Shown here one piece after another: positions 9,401 to 14,199 of a DNA stretch of 14,371 bases (positions are counted from its first letter, which is position 1; every line of letters begins with the position of its first letter). Where the stretch lies: positions 1 through 14,371 of the forward strand of contig JAYYDT010000102.1 of NCBI GenBank assembly GCA_036160575.1, in the 5' to 3' direction. The translations under genes and the position numbers were made by a program. The notes beneath the pieces were generated by a model that saw only the letters and a list, made by a program, of their open reading frames with translations, ran no database searches and was not told where the DNA came from. This DNA comes from TMED26 sp002694075 (lineage in GTDB: Bacteria > Pseudomonadota > Alphaproteobacteria > Thalassobaculales > Thalassobaculaceae).

Positions 9401-10607
9401 CGACCAACGCGTCCTCGCGCGAGGCGTTTTTATCAAGCGCCAGGGTGTTGCGGATATAGGCGCCAACATTGACATGGTCGATCTGCAGGACCGGCATTTC
9501 GTCGACCCCGGCCTCGGCCAGCTTTTCCAACAGGGCCTCGTTAATCTCGTCGCCCGCTTCGGCCAGCACCAACCCGGTATCATGGTCGACGATGTCGCTG
9601 CCGATGAATTCGGTCGCCAATTGCTCGGCGTCGACGAACAAATCGGTGGTGCCGCCCTCGGTGATTTTGCGCAAGGCTCGCGGCGTCATCTTGTCGCCAA
9701 CATCGGCGATCTGCTCGCCGCTGGCGGCGTCGACCAACGGCATGATCAGCTTTTGGCCTTTCAGGCGCGCCGTGTCGAGCGGCACCCGCCAGCCTTCACC
9801 CTGGCGATGATAGGTCGTCACATCATAGAAATGACGGAGGATTTCCTCACCGGTCATGCCAAAAATACGCTCGCGCTGCGGCTCTTCGCCATTTTCCTTG
9901 CATTGCGCCTGATAGGCCGCCGCGTCATCGGCCATTAACGCCATCAACAGCGTGGTGCACGGCAGTTTACGGCGGCGGTCGATGCGCACATACAAAATGT
10001 CTTTGGCGTCGAATTCGAAATCCAACCACGAGCCGCGATAGGGGATCACCCGGGCCGCGAACAGATATTTGCCGGAGGCATGCGTCTTACCCTTGTCGTG
10101 GTCGAAGAAAACCCCAGGCGAGCGATGCATTTGCGACACGATCACCCGCTCCGTGCCGTTGACCACGAAAGTGCCGTTTTTGGTCATCAACGGCATGTCG
10201 CCCATGTAGACATCTTGCTCTTTGATGTCGCGGATCGACTTGGCGCCGGTTTCCTCCTCGACGTCCCACACCACCAGGCGCAGGGTCAGCTTCAACGGCG
10301 CGGCGTAGGTCAGACCCCGCTGCTGGCATTCCTCAACATCGTATTTCGGGGTTTCCAACTCGTAGCGCACGAATTCCAACATCGCCCGCTCGGAAAAGTC
10401 GCGAATTGGGAAAACCCAGCTGAACACCGCCTGAAGGCCGACATCCTGGCGGTCGGCCGGCGCGATCCCGATTTGCAAGAAATGGTCATAGGACGCCTTC
10501 TGAACCTCGATCAGATTGGGCATCGGCGCCACTTCGTCGATACGACCAAAATCGCGCCGCACCCGTTTGCGACCGGTGAACGAGGGAACCATCGACGTTG
10601 CCATCAT
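6423..10607 (-). CDS. rpoB: RNA polymerase subunit beta (RpoB)
   Basis: Beta forms half of the RNA polymerase active-site cleft and the rifampicin pocket. The 1394-aa product is intact. It opens with SFTGRKRVRRDFGRIDEV (residues 9-26), the usual N-terminal signature. The rifampicin region runs from about 546 (SSQLSQFMDQ) to THKRRLSALGPGGL (563-576). Residues matching E. coli D516, H526, S531 and I572 are unchanged (D554, H564, S569, I610), but the E. coli N518 position is isoleucine (I556). The later PGDKMAGRHGNKGVISKI segment carries the conserved active-site lysines. Two adjacent ATG codons, at 10605-10607 and 10602-10604, follow AGAGG with 4-nt and 7-nt spacing, so the second may be the true start. 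It lies 174 nt after rplL and 90 nt before rpoC, and is probably co-transcribed with the ribosomal protein genes. Confidence 0.99.
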   Translation of the reverse strand: MMATSMVPSFTGRKRVRRDFGRIDEVAPMPNLIEVQKASYDHFLQIGIAPADRQDVGLQAVFSWVFPIRDFSERAMLEFVRYELETPKYDVEECQQRGLTYAAPLKLTLRLVVWDVEEETGAKSIRDIKEQDVYMGDMPLMTKNGTFVVNGTERVIVSQMHRSPGVFFDHDKGKTHASGKYLFAARVIPYRGSWLDFEFDAKDILYVRIDRRRKLPCTTLLMALMADDAAAYQAQCKENGEEPQRERIFGMTGEEILRHFYDVTTYHRQGEGWRVPLDTARLKGQKLIMPLVDAASGEQIADVGDKMTPRALRKITEGGTTDLFVDAEQLATEFIGSDIVDHDTGLVLAEAGDEINEALLEKLAEAGVDEMPVLQIDHVNVGAYIRNTLALDKNASREDALVDIYRVMRPGEPPTLETAETLFNGLFFDSERYDLSAVGRVKMNARLNQETDDQLRTLRKEDILAILKVLVELKDGRGEIDDIDHLGNRRVRSVGELMENQYRVGLSRMERAIKERMSSVEIDTVMPHDLINAKPAAAAVREFFGSSQLSQFMDQINPLSEITHKRRLSALGPGGLTRERAGFEVRDVHPTHYGRICPIETPEGPNIGLINSLATFARVNQYGFIETPYRVVEGGAVTDEVRYISAMEEGKYTIAQANAELDGKGRFVQDLVPVRRQGEILLVRSEDIDLIDVSPKQLVSVAAALIPFLENDDANRALMGSNMQRQAVPLVQAEAPLVGTGMEARVARDSGVAIAARRSGVVDQVDATRIVVRVSDQTESSESNVDIYSLLKFQRSNQNTCINQRPLVKVGDRVRGGDIIADGPSTDLGELALGRNVLVAFMPWNGYNFEDSILISERIVRDDVFTSIHIEEFEIMARDTKLGQEEITRDIPNVGEEALKNLDEAGIVYIGAEVAAGDILVGKVTPKGESPMTPEEKLLRAIFGEKASDVRDTSLKVPPGGAGTVVEVRVFSRRGVDKDERAQAIERGEIERLAKDRDDERAILERGFFGRMRELLVGKTATSGPKGFKAGSALSDAVLDEYNPGQWRHFVVDDDAVMDYLEGLKAQFDGSINELQARFENKVDKLQRGDELPPGVMKMVKVFVAVKRKLQPGDKMAGRHGNKGVISKINPQEDMPYLEDGTPVDIVLNPLGVPSRMNVGQILETHLGWASHGLGRQISQMLETVGGKTDVGDIKNWLEGIYDPEQYANEIKPLEDREVFELAGNLRKGVPMGTPVFDGAREDDVVDMLRNAGLHDSGQVTLIDGRTGEVFDHKVTVGYIYMLKLHHLVDDKIHARSTGPYSLVTQQPLGGKAQFGGQRFGEMEVWALEAYGAAYTLQEMLTVKSDDVSGRTKVYEAIVRGDDNFEAGIPESFNVLVKELRSLGLSVDLQQEEF

Positions 10608-10654
10608 TAAACCTCTTTGATCTCATCAACCCTGGCGGCGAACCGCGTCCGACT

Positions 10655-10694
10655 AAAAACACTCTGCGCGCCGACCCCGGAGGGACCCGCGCGC
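10655..10694 (-). promoter_or_regulatory. Possible attenuator-like stem before rpoB
   Basis: On the minus strand two GCGCGC segments (10689-10694 and 10666-10671) can pair, enclosing a G/C-rich stretch with further partial pairing. They are followed after 6 nt by five T residues (10655-10659). This resembles a weak intrinsic terminator or attenuator about 50 nt upstream of rpoB. GCGCGC is self-complementary and common in such DNA, so the call is tentative. Confidence 0.3.
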
Positions 10695-10734
10695 GGGGCG
10701 GTGCGACGGTTCAAATCCGCGCAACCGCTGGGGT

Positions 10735-10765
10735 GGGCGCGGCGCCGACTGAAGACGCCGCGCCC
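10735..10765 (-). promoter_or_regulatory. rplL-rpoB intergenic hairpin
   Basis: A perfect 10-bp, fully GC inverted repeat has arms at 10735-10744 and 10756-10765 with an 11-nt loop. It begins 16 nt after the rplL stop. No U tract follows on the minus strand, so it is not a full terminator. In E. coli the rplL-rpoB gap holds a partial terminator and an RNase III site that set the lower level of rpoB relative to rplL. A similar role here is an inference from position and structure. Confidence 0.55.
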
Positions 10766-10781
10766 CATATTTTGGCTTCGG

Positions 10782-11162
10782 TTACTTGAGTTCGACCGAA
10801 GCGCCCGCTTCTTCGAGCTTTTTCTTCAGCTCCTCGGCTTCGTCTTTACCGACCCCTTCTTTGACCGGTTTCGGCGCGCTTTCGACCAGATCCTTGGCCT
10901 CCTTCAGACCAAGGCCGGTGATCGCCCGAACCTCTTTAATGACGTTGATTTTCTTGTCACCGGCCGCGGCCAGCACAACGTCAAAGGCGTCTTTTTCTTC
11001 CGCCGCCGGCGCGTCGCCGCCGGCACCGCCGCCGACCGCCGCGACCGCGACCGGCGCGGCCGCCGAAACGCCCCATTTGTCTTCCAGCATTTTCGACAGC
11101 TCGGCCGCTTCCAGAACGGTCAACTCCGACAATTGCTCAACGAGCTTTTCCAAATCAGCCAT
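10782..11162 (-). CDS. rplL: 50S ribosomal protein L7/L12
   Basis: L7/L12 is the multi-copy dimeric stalk protein that recruits translational GTPases (EF-Tu, EF-G, IF2) to the ribosome. The 126-aa product shows the three expected parts: an N-terminal dimerisation and L10-binding region (about 1-33), an Ala/Gly-rich flexible hinge (about 34-57, including VGGGAGGDAPAAEEK), and the C-terminal factor-binding domain with KINVIKEVRAITGLGLKEAK at 71-90. The ATG at 11160-11162 follows AGGAG with a 9-nt spacing. It lies 70 nt after rplJ, and a 16-nt palindrome sits in that gap. It is probably translated from the rplJ transcript, with its own ribosome-binding site allowing the higher output the stalk needs. 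Confidence 0.99.
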   Translation of the reverse strand: MADLEKLVEQLSELTVLEAAELSKMLEDKWGVSAAAPVAVAAVGGGAGGDAPAAEEKDAFDVVLAAAGDKKINVIKEVRAITGLGLKEAKDLVESAPKPVKEGVGKDEAEELKKKLEEAGASVELK

Positions 11163-11197
11163 GTTTCTTCACTCCTAGGCTTGAACTTCGAGAGAAC

Positions 11198-11213
11198 GGA
11201 GGGCGCGCCCTCC
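11198..11213. repeat. 16-nt perfect palindrome between rplJ and rplL
   Basis: The sequence ggagggcgcgccctcc is identical to its reverse complement. It lies in the 70-nt rplJ-rplL gap, 20 nt after the rplJ stop and about 35 nt before the rplL start. As RNA it could form a 5-bp stem with a 6-nt loop. No U tract follows. A role in mRNA processing or in adjusting rplL translation is possible; chance in GC-rich DNA is the alternative. Confidence 0.5.
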
Positions 11214-11232
11214 ACGCTTCCACTGGGCTCAC

Positions 11233-11745
11233 TTACTCCGCTTGCTCGCCACGCGCGCTCAGCACCCGTGCCAATTGACCGGCCGGCGCTTGCAGCACCC
11301 CGGCAACCTTAGTCGCCGGCGCTTGCAGCACGCCGATCAATTTACCGCGCAGTTCATCCAATGACGGCAATGACGCCAGCGCTTTCACCCCGGCGGCATC
11401 GAGCAATTTATCGCCGAGGGCACCCCCGACGACGGTTAGCTTGTCATTTTCATTGGCGAACTTAACGGCAACCTTGGCGGCGGCCACCGGATCGGACGAC
11501 GTCGCGATCGCCGTCGGCCCGGTGAACTGATCCACGAGAGCTTCGTATTGTGTGCCCTGCAGAGCGAGACGAGCGAGCCGATTTTTGGTGACTTTATACC
11601 GGGCGCCGGCTTCACGCATTTGGTGCCGAAGATCTTCGGTTTCGGCAACGGTCAGTCCGCTTTGCTGGGTGATAACAACCACCCCGGCCTCCGCGAACGT
11701 CGCGTGAAGAACGTCGACCAGTTGAGCCTTTTGAGATCGGTCCAC
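11233..11745 (-). CDS. rplJ: 50S ribosomal protein L10
   Basis: L10 anchors the L7/L12 dimers to 23S rRNA at the base of the stalk and, in E. coli, represses its own operon by binding the rplJ leader. The 170-aa product starts with MDRSQKAQLVDVLHATFAEA, has the N-terminal rRNA-binding domain (including YKVTKNRLARLAL at about 50-62) and ends in a long helical tail for L7/L12. The start codon is GTG (11743-11745), with GGAG 7 nt upstream. A nearby ATG is out of frame, and no in-frame ATG fits the family N-terminus. The C-terminal part carries an 11-residue tandem repeat beginning GVLQAPA, encoded by a 17-nt perfect DNA repeat. It follows a 255-nt structured leader after rplA. Confidence 0.98.
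   Translation of the reverse strand: MDRSQKAQLVDVLHATFAEAGVVVITQQSGLTVAETEDLRHQMREAGARYKVTKNRLARLALQGTQYEALVDQFTGPTAIATSSDPVAAAKVAVKFANENDKLTVVGGALGDKLLDAAGVKALASLPSLDELRGKLIGVLQAPATKVAGVLQAPAGQLARVLSARGEQAE
11282..11331 (-). repeat. In-frame tandem repeat inside rplJ
   Basis: The 17-mer gccggcgcttgcagcac (plus strand) occurs at 11282-11298 and 11315-11331, exactly 33 nt apart from start to start, which equals 11 codons. It encodes two copies of GVLQAPA within 11-residue units, GVLQAPATKVA and GVLQAPAGQLA. L10 tails in alphaproteobacteria show a related helical periodicity, so protein similarity is expected. The exact DNA identity is the less expected part. Confidence 0.7.
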
Positions 11746-12000
11746 TGATCATCTCCGCTTCGATTTCCCGCGGCCTCAAGGAGACGCGCGAGAGGTTGCA
11801 CGTGACCTCGCGTACTCATGCGAGGCCTGTTCGCCTGTCCATGAAGTTCAAAGCCCTGCGCGACCGAGGCCGACAAAACTTTGATCCCCGTCTGTGCGGG
11901 CTGGTGGTTTAAGCGCGCCGAAACGCACACCCGCGGTCTTGGACAGGTTGGGGGCGAACCCCCTTACCGCCGCGCCGAAACACGGCGGCATTCGCTCCTC
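11746..12000 (-). promoter_or_regulatory. Structured rplA-rplJ spacer, candidate L10 leader
   Basis: This 255-nt spacer holds no gene. Near rplA, a 6-bp stem (11967-11972 with 11983-11988) is followed by a perfect 5-bp hairpin with a UUCG tetraloop in the transcript (11950-11963). Nearer rplJ, an 8-bp stem (minus strand GGCCTCGC at 11820-11827 with GCGAGGTC at 11804-11811, one G-U pair) has an 8-nt loop. Its 3' arm can instead pair with ACCTCTCGCG at 11787-11796. Such mutually exclusive stems suit an autogenous L10 leader, which is known upstream of rplJ in many bacteria. Assignment to that family is inferred from position. No clear -35/-10 pair was seen. Confidence 0.5.
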
Positions 12001-12702
12001 CTACGCCGGCGTGCCGAGGTTGGAGGTTTCGATTTTCACGCCCGGCCCCTGGGTCGAGCTCACCGACACTTTCTTGATATAAGTGCCTTTGGCGCCGGTC
12101 GGCTTGGCCTTTTGAATAGCGTCCAAAAAAGCGCGTGCGTTGTCGATCAATTGCTCGGCGCTGAAACTGGCCTTGCCGATGCCGGCGTGGACGATGCCGG
12201 CCTTTTCGACCCGGAACTCCACCTGACCGGCCTTGGCCGCCTCGACCGCGCCCTTAACGTCGGCGGTCACCGTGCCCAGCTTGGGGTTCGGCATCAGGCC
12301 GCGCGGCCCTAGCACTTTGCCCAAGCGACCGACCACCGCCATCATATCCGGCGTCGCGATCACACGATCGAAATCCATTCGCCCATTCTGCACCTCGGTC
12401 ATCAGGTCCTCGGCGCCCACCACGTCGGCGCCGGCGGCGGTGGCCTCCTCGGCCTTGGCGTCGCGGGCGAAAACCGCGACACGCACCGATTTGCCGGTCC
12501 CATGGGGCAGGGCGACGACGCCGCGCACCATCTGGTCGGCATGGCGCGGGTCGACACCCAAATTCATCGCGATCTCAATCGACTCGTCGAATTTGGCGGT
12601 CGCGTTTTCCTTCGCGATGGTTACCGCTTGGTCAACCTCGTAAAAGCTGTCGCGGTCGAAATTATCATAGCTCTTGGTGAGCCGTTTTCCCGTTTTGGCC
12701 AT
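12001..12702 (-). CDS. rplA: 50S ribosomal protein L1
   Basis: L1 binds 23S rRNA to form the mobile L1 stalk that guides deacylated tRNA out of the E site. In E. coli it is also the translational repressor of the rplK-rplA operon. The 233-aa product has the usual length and starts MAKTGKRLTKSYDNFDR. It contains the family signature GPRGLMPNPKLGTV at 132-145 and the conserved phenylalanine segment KFDESIEIAMNLGVDP (37-52). The ATG at 12700-12702 lies 2 nt after the rplK TAA, so its ribosome-binding site (GAGGTGGTGGGG region) is inside the rplK coding end and the two genes are probably translationally coupled. The TAG stop is followed by the 255-nt rplJ leader. Confidence 0.99.
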   Translation of the reverse strand: MAKTGKRLTKSYDNFDRDSFYEVDQAVTIAKENATAKFDESIEIAMNLGVDPRHADQMVRGVVALPHGTGKSVRVAVFARDAKAEEATAAGADVVGAEDLMTEVQNGRMDFDRVIATPDMMAVVGRLGKVLGPRGLMPNPKLGTVTADVKGAVEAAKAGQVEFRVEKAGIVHAGIGKASFSAEQLIDNARAFLDAIQKAKPTGAKGTYIKKVSVSSTQGPGVKIETSNLGTPA

Positions 12703-12704
12703 GA

Positions 12705-13133
12705 TTACCCCACCACCTCAAGACCCATGGCGCGCGCCGAACCACGGATCATTTCACAGGCGCCGTCCATATCAACGGCATTGAGATCGGGCATTTTCGC
12801 CTCGGCGATCTCGCGGATTTGCGCCTCGGTGACCGAACCAGCGACAGCCCGGCCAGGCGTTTGACCGCCCTTCTCCAAGCCAGCCGCTTTGCGCAAAAAG
12901 AAACTCGCCGGCGGCGTCTTGGTGATGAAACTAAAGCTGCGATCGGCATAGGCGGTGATCACCACCGGGATCGGCATGCCTTTTTCCATGTTGTCGGTGG
13001 CCGCGTTGAACGCCTTGCAAAACTCCATAATGTTCAAGCCGCGCTGCCCCAAAGCCGGGCCAACCGGCGGTGAGGGGTTGGCCGACCCCGCCGGGATTTG
13101 CAGCTTGATATAACCTTCGATCTTTTTCGCCAT
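12705..13133 (-). CDS. rplK: 50S ribosomal protein L11
   Basis: L11 binds helices 43-44 of 23S rRNA in the GTPase-associated centre. It takes part in factor-dependent GTP hydrolysis, in RelA activation and in thiopeptide sensitivity. The 142-aa product starts MAKKIEGYIKLQIPAGSANP. The proline-rich N-terminal segment PSPPVGPALGQRGLNIMEFC is at 20-39, and the C-terminal rRNA-binding domain covers about 70-142, including GSVTEAQIREIAEAKMPDLN. The ATG at 13131-13133 follows AAAGGTG with a spacing of 9 nt from the GG. It lies 113 nt after nusG behind a leader with competing stems and 2 nt before rplA, forming a tight L11-L1 pair. Confidence 0.99.
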   Translation of the reverse strand: MAKKIEGYIKLQIPAGSANPSPPVGPALGQRGLNIMEFCKAFNAATDNMEKGMPIPVVITAYADRSFSFITKTPPASFFLRKAAGLEKGGQTPGRAVAGSVTEAQIREIAEAKMPDLNAVDMDGACEMIRGSARAMGLEVVG

Positions 13134-13246
13134 AAGGCTTCACCTTTCACTCATTGTGCCGTGGTCCGGCGGCTCAAGGATTTCTGAGCCTACCTGCCAC
13201 AGCCGAATTGACAGACGCCGCCACTGAGCCGCGACGGCACCCGAAC
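13134..13246 (-). promoter_or_regulatory. rplK leader with competing stems
   Basis: In this 113-nt spacer the minus strand can form a two-part long-range stem: GTGCCGT (13234-13240) with ACGGCAC (13156-13162), and CGGCTCA (13225-13231) with TGAGCCG (13170-13176). The same TGAGCC can pair instead with a nearer GGCTCA (13185-13190), making a 6-bp hairpin with an 8-nt loop. The rplK ribosome-binding site lies just downstream. Position and structure suit an L1-responsive translational operator, as known for rplKA in E. coli, but no L1-site consensus was matched. No convincing promoter was seen. Confidence 0.5.
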
Positions 13247-13777
13247 TCACATTTTCTCGACCTGTGAATACTCCAGGTCGACCGGCGTGGAGCGGCCGAA
13301 GATCGACACCTCCACGGTCAAGCGGCTTTTCTCCTCGTTGATATCCTGGACATAGCCGTTGAACGAGGCGAAAGGACCGTCGCAAACGCGCACCTGCTCG
13401 CCAATATCGAAGACAATCGACGACTTGGGTCGTTCGACGCCTTCGGCGACTTGCTGGATTAAGCGTTGAGCTTCCTTATCGGTGATCGGGCTCGGCTTCC
13501 CCTTGGGCCCGAGGAATCCTGTCACTTTAGCGTGATCTTGAACCAAATGCCAGCTTTCGTCGGTTAATTCCATTTTGACCAGGACGTAACCCGGAAAAAA
13601 CTTGCGCTCGGAATTAACCTTGGCGCCGCGGCGCACTTCGACGACTTCTTCGGTCGGCACCAGAATTTCGTCGACCAGGTCGGACAGGCCATGGCTTTCA
13701 ACCTGTTCCTGGATTGCCTGTGCCACGCGTTTCTCGAACCCGGAGTGGACATGCGCCACATACCATCGTTTGGCCAT
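13247..13777 (-). CDS. nusG: Transcription termination/antitermination factor NusG
   Basis: NusG binds the beta' clamp of RNA polymerase, suppresses pausing, and through its C-terminal domain contacts Rho or ribosomal S10. The 176-aa product (E. coli 181) has an NGN domain beginning AKRWYVAHVHSGFEKRVAQA and containing KFFPGYVLVKM (59-69). A linker rich in conserved residues (GPKGKPSPIT, 90-99) follows, then a KOW domain at about 124-175 starting FDIGEQVRVCDGPFASFNG. The ATG at 13775-13777 lies 2 nt after the secE stop and has GGGAGG 6 nt upstream, overlapping the end of secE. secE-nusG is a standard bacterial pair. The adjacent rpoBC and ribosomal genes encode its functional partners. Confidence 0.99.
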   Translation of the reverse strand: MAKRWYVAHVHSGFEKRVAQAIQEQVESHGLSDLVDEILVPTEEVVEVRRGAKVNSERKFFPGYVLVKMELTDESWHLVQDHAKVTGFLGPKGKPSPITDKEAQRLIQQVAEGVERPKSSIVFDIGEQVRVCDGPFASFNGYVQDINEEKSRLTVEVSIFGRSTPVDLEYSQVEKM

Positions 13778-13779
13778 CG

Positions 13780-13977
13780 CTAACCTCCCAGCCCCAGAAT
13801 CAATTTGACGCCCTCGGACAATAGGAGATCGACCACGAAAAAGAAGATCGCCGCCAAAAACACCATTACAAAGACCATGCCGGTGGCCGTCAAAACCTCG
13901 CGGCGCGTCGCCCAGGTCACACGCGAGACCTCTTGGCGCACTTGCCTGACGAACTCAGCCGGACTGACTTTTGCCAT
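13780..13977 (-). CDS. secE: Preprotein translocase subunit SecE
   Basis: SecE is the small essential subunit that clamps and stabilises SecY in the inner-membrane translocon. The 65-aa product is the short form with a single membrane helix, typical of alphaproteobacteria; the E. coli protein has three. The conserved amphipathic segment RQEVSRVTWATRREVL (14-29) is followed by one hydrophobic helix at about 31-51 (TATGMVFVMVFLAAIFFFVV). No signal peptide is expected. The ATG at 13975-13977 follows AAAGG at 13988-13992, about 10 nt upstream. It lies between tRNA-Trp (90 nt upstream) and nusG (2 nt downstream) and is probably co-transcribed with both. Confidence 0.98.
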   Translation of the reverse strand: MAKVSPAEFVRQVRQEVSRVTWATRREVLTATGMVFVMVFLAAIFFFVVDLLLSEGVKLILGLGG

Positions 13978-14013
13978 CGATCACGTACCTTTCAAACACC
14001 GACACGGCCGCCG

Positions 14014-14050
14014 CGCACGCTTTTTCCGCCGAAAACGACAAAAGCGTGCG
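14014..14050 (-). promoter_or_regulatory. Hairpin between tRNA-Trp and secE
   Basis: A perfect 11-bp inverted repeat has arms at 14014-14024 and 14040-14050 (minus strand CGCACGCTTTT and AAAAGCGTGCG) with a 15-nt loop. It starts about 18 nt after the tRNA 3' end. No U tract follows it, so it is unlikely to be a complete terminator. It could mark the processing point that frees the tRNA from the secE-nusG mRNA and protects the new 5' end. That role is inference. Confidence 0.5.
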
Positions 14051-14067
14051 GTCGACCGTCTTCCGCG

Positions 14068-14143
14068 TGGCAGGAGTGGCAGGAATCGAACCCGCAACCT
14101 CCGGTTTTGGAGACCGGCGCTCTGCCAGTTGAGCTACACTCCT
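14068..14143 (-). tRNA. tRNA-Trp (anticodon CCA)
   Basis: The minus strand folds into a full cloverleaf of 76 nt including an encoded CCA end (14068-14070). The acceptor stem pairs AGGAGTG (14137-14143) with CACTCCT (14072-14078). The D-arm contains TAGCTCAACTGGCAGAGC. The anticodon stem CCGGT/ACCGG encloses the 7-nt loop CTCCAAA with anticodon CCA at 14108-14110. The T loop contains TTCGATT. The discriminator base is G (14071), as usual for tRNA-Trp. It sits between tuf and secE, a common position for this tRNA in proteobacteria. Confidence 0.98.
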
Positions 14144-14199
14144 TCACCGCGCCCCGGAGCCGCCAAGGCGCCTCCTATATCATACACCGACAGACGGTG
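14144..14199 (-). promoter_or_regulatory. tuf to tRNA-Trp spacer, weak promoter-like element
   Basis: This 56-nt spacer holds a short CACCG/CGGTG hairpin right after the tuf stop, a TATGAT sequence like a -10 box about 35 nt before the tRNA, and a hairpin with one mismatch (14156-14175). The matching -35 position overlaps the tuf end and fits poorly. No terminator with a U tract is visible, so tuf read-through into the tRNA and secE is plausible. Confidence 0.3.

Noticed and set aside
11652..11930. A 92-codon minus-strand open frame in the rplA-rplJ spacer
   Set aside because: It overlaps the rplJ start in another frame and shows no family features. The structured leader is the better explanation.
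13140..13154. A four-codon ORF (ATG to TGA) overlapping the rplK ribosome-binding site
   Set aside because: It has no Shine-Dalgarno of its own and carries no regulatory codon run. Such short frames are common by chance.
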